17,623 nt of DNA. It comes from an uncultured Nitrospina sp. (GTDB lineage: Bacteria > Nitrospinota > Nitrospinia > Nitrospinales > VA-1). This document shows, piece after piece, positions 14,539-17,623 of the stretch. Position 1 is the first letter of the stretch. Every line of letters starts with the position of its first letter. Where the stretch lies: assembly GCA_913044145.1 (NCBI GenBank), contig CAJWOD010000010.1, forward strand, positions 1 through 17,623, written 5' to 3'. The notes below the pieces were generated by a model. The model saw only the letters and a list, made by a program, of their open reading frames with translations. It searched no databases and was not told the origin of the DNA. The translations under genes were made by a program, and so were the position numbers.

Positions 14539-16005
14539 CTATCTTGCTACATGTACTTTTTCTACGTCTTCTTGACTGATTACCCCTGTTAAATCGAGTA
14601 CATCCCCGTTATTAAACTCAACTCCTGTCCAATGGATACTTTTTATTTTTTCACTTTCCTTGCTCACTGCGTCACCACGAATTTTTGCGCGGGTTCCTTC
14701 TGGCGGAAACTCTATGGCTCTCGAGATTTCTTTTTCAGTTAGTAATGAAAAAACTTCATTTTCCTGTTCTAATCCCCGATACAAGCCCCTGTCTGGATCA
14801 AGGTTGTGATATTCCAGGTCCAGACTTTGAAGTATTGGGTCATCCCAATCCAGATTTTCGGATTCCATAAACTCCGAAAAAAGTTTTTCTTTAATGGCCC
14901 AGTCTATTCTTCCTGATAATTTTTCCGGACTGTATTTAAGTTCATGAAGAGTTTTTTGCCATTCTTGAATGATCCATGTCCATTCTTTATTTGTTGTAGA
15001 AAAATTTTGTTCAATGGCCTCTAGATAACTTTCCTGAATTTCCAATGCTTTTACCGACTGTCCAGATTTTCTTTTAAGGGTCGCATTCCTGCTTTTTTCT
15101 TGTGATACCTCCAATACAGCTTCAACGGGATTTTCTAATTCTATATCAGGAAACGCTGCCCCGCTTGCAATAAGGTTGAGAACTAGTTTGGTGCTACCCA
15201 CTTTTAATGCCGTTGCATAGGCAGACATATTTGCGTCGCCCATTATTAAATGTAGCCGTCGATATTGACTTCGTTTAGCATGGGGCTCATCACGCGTATT
15301 GATGATGGGCCGTTTTGTCATGGTTTCTATGCTCAGAATGTTTTCAATAAAATCTGAGCGTTGGGCCAGTTGTAGTCCTTTAAATTGGTTCGTTTTAGGA
15401 TTCTCAGATCCTACCTTTCCGGCTCCAGCGAATAATTGCCGTGTAACCATAAATGGCACTAGGCCTTTAACCAAAATATCGAAAGGAATGTCCCTTGGCA
15501 CAAGATAATTATCGTGTGTGCCATAACTATGCCCGCTGTAGTCCGTATTATTTTTGAATACCTGAACAGCTCTTTCGCCCAGCTCTTGATTTCGAATTTT
15601 TGTGCTTTCGGCCACAATCCTTTCACCTGCAACATCATGGGCTACTAGGGAAAAGAGAGAGTTGCATTCCGGTGTTGTGTACTCCGGATGAGTGTGATCG
15701 TTATAAAAGCGAGATCCATTTACCAATACCCGGTCGCATTTCATTTCTAGATAAGAATAAGGACGCTTTCTGTCCTCTGCACAAAAAGCATCTTCTTCTT
15801 CATCTTGTGCTAGAGACTGTACTTCAAAACCTCGCATATCTTGATGAGAGTTTTCCTGCGCGTAAGCCCATTTACCAAGCACGCTTTTTTGCGGGCAACT
15901 TTTCAATAGCTTCATGGATTCTTCTACGGGATCTGAATCTTCCAAGTCTTCACGGATGATACCGTATTCTGTTTCCATACCAAGAAGCGGGATTTGATCT
16001 TTCAT
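14539..16005 (-). CDS. dop: Dop: deamidase/deconjugase for the ubiquitin-like modifier
   Basis: A 488-residue paralogue of PafA. By homology it converts the modifier's C-terminal Gln to Glu and cleaves it from conjugates. Nucleotide-binding residues are in GMETEYG (Glu11, Glu13). The putative catalytic Asp103 is in the Dop-type N-D-H-T-H-P-E-Y motif. The segment from about 60 to 92, between R-G-F and V-N-G-S-R-F-Y, is a long acidic insertion matching the Dop loop that distinguishes this enzyme from PafA. Further blocks are S-Y-G-T-H-D-N-Y-L, IINTRDEPHA, YRRLHLIMGDANMS and PPEGTRAKIRG. It begins within the stop codon of the ATPase gene (ATGA overlap), so the two are translationally coupled. 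The C-terminal Gln of UBact makes an active Dop necessary. Confidence 0.92.
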   Translation of the reverse strand: MKDQIPLLGMETEYGIIREDLEDSDPVEESMKLLKSCPQKSVLGKWAYAQENSHQDMRGFEVQSLAQDEEEDAFCAEDRKRPYSYLEMKCDRVLVNGSRFYNDHTHPEYTTPECNSLFSLVAHDVAGERIVAESTKIRNQELGERAVQVFKNNTDYSGHSYGTHDNYLVPRDIPFDILVKGLVPFMVTRQLFAGAGKVGSENPKTNQFKGLQLAQRSDFIENILSIETMTKRPIINTRDEPHAKRSQYRRLHLIMGDANMSAYATALKVGSTKLVLNLIASGAAFPDIELENPVEAVLEVSQEKSRNATLKRKSGQSVKALEIQESYLEAIEQNFSTTNKEWTWIIQEWQKTLHELKYSPEKLSGRIDWAIKEKLFSEFMESENLDWDDPILQSLDLEYHNLDPDRGLYRGLEQENEVFSLLTEKEISRAIEFPPEGTRAKIRGDAVSKESEKIKSIHWTGVEFNNGDVLDLTGVISQEDVEKVHVAR

Positions 16006-17618
16006 ATAACGGACCGACGAATCGTATTTTCGGCAGCGGAATCCGATTCATTCGGCTTTCGAACCCGAACCACATTTTTGGACTCCATATCCAGAAGTTG
16101 GAGCCAATCTTCTAAATTGGACTCAGCCGGCAACAGGCTTCCTTCTTTAAATTCCTTTTCTAATGCCGTGGTCAGATCATCGACGGTTATGCATAATGTT
16201 TCCCCTTCAATAGCTCTTTCTATGGCACTCTCTTTAGAACGCTTCATTATGCCTTCTATTGCTGCTCCCGAAATAAAATCGCTCCAATACATTTTCCTGT
16301 TGCCACCACTTCGCAAGGTCAGCACAAGCACTTCTTGCTCCGGATTACGTTTAAAAAGCCGGTCCAGAAAAGGTTCGGCCATTTGGTCAAAATCCTCATG
16401 TTCTCGGGGCAGACCGTCCTTAAGATAAACACGCAGAATTTGTTTGCATTCTTCTCGATCTGGACGTCGGACTTTAATTTTTCTATCGATTCGACCAGGG
16501 CGAACAATGGCAGGATCTATTAAATCGGGTCGGTTGGTTGCCAGAATTACCACGGTGTCCCGCAGGGATTGAATACCATCCATTTCAGCACAAAACATAG
16601 GCACAACAGTATTACTGATGTTTGAACCTCTCCACGCCTGCCGAGTACCTAAAATTGATTCTGCTTCATCAATGAATATAAATGGCACTTGACCTTTTTC
16701 TTTGTAATCTCTGGCTTTTTTGAAAATCTCGCGTATTTTTCTTTCAGACTCGCCGAGCCACATATTCAAAATTTCAGGGCCTTTCACATGAATAAAGCGG
16801 CCTTGTAATTGGGAGTTTTCCTGCTCAGAAAGTTTGCTGATCACTTCTGTTAAAATTGCTTTGCCAACGAGGGTTTTGCCGCAACCCGGTGGGCCATAAA
16901 ATAGAAAACCTTTAGGTACCTGGTACTCCATTTCTTTTAAAATTTTCTCATGCAACAAGGGATATTCAAGAACTTTACGGATTTCTTCTTTTACCTTTTC
17001 TTGTCCACCTACTTGAGACCATTCTACTTTTTCAAAATCGTCTTGAATCAGAGTTTGCGATTCACGTTTTGGAAGTTTTCCTAGAATCACTCTTTGGTTC
17101 GGATCTAGAAATACTTCTTCGTTTTCTTTTAATGAATCTGAATCAAGATTTGCATGGGAAAGGACGATAGTTTCGGTATTGCCTGTGGCCGCCTGGACCA
17201 GCCATTGCCCACCATGAAGTTTACCGGAGATTCTGGCCATGGGGCCTTGGATGGGAAGAGGTAATTTGGCAATAACTACAAATCCTTCATTAAGAGCCAC
17301 TTGATCTCCTGTTTTTAACCCCTCTTTTTCCATCAGTTCAGGAACGGCTGCGGCCTGATATTCGGTACCACCAGATACAATACGGATTAGTCCATTTTCG
17401 CCCTGGCCCAAGACGGTACCAATTCGGTGCGCCGGTGATTTCAGCTTTTCAATCGCTTCTTCAAGTGTTTTTATTTTCAGGGAATATTGCTCTGCCATCT
17501 GTTGCGCCTGAAAAAGGGCATCGCGTAAATCTAAAACCTTTTCCTGCAATTGCGGTTGCTCGGAAGTTTCATCCAGCATCTGGTCAATCAATTCTACAAT
17601 GTGGGTCTTATCGCCCAT
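16002..17618 (-). CDS. mpa: ARC/Mpa-type proteasomal AAA ATPase
   Basis: The ring ATPase that recognises modifier-tagged substrates, unfolds them and threads them into the 20S core. Visible parts are an N-terminal coiled coil (about 22-60), the site that binds Pup in actinobacterial Mpa; two OB folds (about 64-180); and the AAA module. The module has Walker A GPPGCGKT at 242-249, pore loop M-W-L-G at 286-289, Walker B F-I-F-I-D-E at 313-318, sensor Asn362 and the R-P-G-R arginines at 373-376. At 538 residues it is shorter than Mtb Mpa (about 609). The C-terminus ends R-R-S-V-I, without the Q-Y-L tail of Mpa. Only 5 nt lie upstream of the chosen ATG, so the true start may be outside the window. 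Confidence 0.93.
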   Translation of the reverse strand: MGDKTHIVELIDQMLDETSEQPQLQEKVLDLRDALFQAQQMAEQYSLKIKTLEEAIEKLKSPAHRIGTVLGQGENGLIRIVSGGTEYQAAAVPELMEKEGLKTGDQVALNEGFVVIAKLPLPIQGPMARISGKLHGGQWLVQAATGNTETIVLSHANLDSDSLKENEEVFLDPNQRVILGKLPKRESQTLIQDDFEKVEWSQVGGQEKVKEEIRKVLEYPLLHEKILKEMEYQVPKGFLFYGPPGCGKTLVGKAILTEVISKLSEQENSQLQGRFIHVKGPEILNMWLGESERKIREIFKKARDYKEKGQVPFIFIDEAESILGTRQAWRGSNISNTVVPMFCAEMDGIQSLRDTVVILATNRPDLIDPAIVRPGRIDRKIKVRRPDREECKQILRVYLKDGLPREHEDFDQMAEPFLDRLFKRNPEQEVLVLTLRSGGNRKMYWSDFISGAAIEGIMKRSKESAIERAIEGETLCITVDDLTTALEKEFKEGSLLPAESNLEDWLQLLDMESKNVVRVRKPNESDSAAENTIRRSVI

Positions 17619-17623
17619 TCTTC

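Noticed and set aside
1..17623. CRISPR arrays, tRNA or rRNA genes, insertion sequences
   Set aside because: I saw no regularly spaced repeats, no tRNA-like cloverleaf or rRNA segments and no transposase or terminal inverted repeats. The intergenic spaces are all short.

Overview
The window comes from a Gram-negative-type bacterium with moderately AT-rich DNA, and it carries a complete ubiquitin-like/20S proteasome locus. The small modifier encoded at 13355-13531 matches my recollection of UBact, the Pup analogue of Nitrospinae, Nitrospirae and several candidate phyla, not actinobacterial Pup. Together with the proteobacteria-like housekeeping genes (cmk-rpsA-sppA-HU order, RpoH-type sigma factor, FumC), this points to Nitrospinota/Nitrospinae or a relative. 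That assignment is inference; no taxonomic marker was searched.

Left part (1-9577) is mostly on the + strand and mostly housekeeping. It starts with the 3' end of cmk (cytidylate kinase), then rpsA (ribosomal protein S1, six S1 domains) and sppA (signal peptide peptidase). A near-consensus promoter drives an HU/IHF-type DNA-binding protein, followed by aroC (chorismate synthase), a nitrilase-family amidohydrolase and a DUF1566-type protein. Two small minus-strand genes follow: an exported protein of unknown function and a membrane-anchored protein with a degenerate YHS-like segment. Next come rpoH (heat-shock-type sigma factor), fumC (fumarase) and a 26-residue single-helix membrane ORF with a strong ribosome binding site.

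Right part (9674-17618) is one minus-strand gene train. In transcription order it reads ARC/Mpa-type AAA ATPase, dop, a 208-nt gap, prcA (alpha), UBact, prcB (beta), pafA, a HIT protein and nadA. Most junctions are overlaps or gaps of a few nucleotides, so much of it should be co-transcribed. By analogy with the Pup system, Dop would deamidate the C-terminal Gln of UBact, PafA would ligate it to substrate lysines, ARC would recognise and unfold the conjugates, and the PrcA/PrcB particle would degrade them. Dop would recycle the modifier.

The most notable points are the short UBact gene between the two proteasome subunit genes and a perfect 9-bp hairpin inside it. The PafA homologue has a Dop-like active-site spacing, the ATPase lacks the penultimate-Tyr C-terminus of Mpa, and HIT and NadA genes are packed onto the end of the operon.
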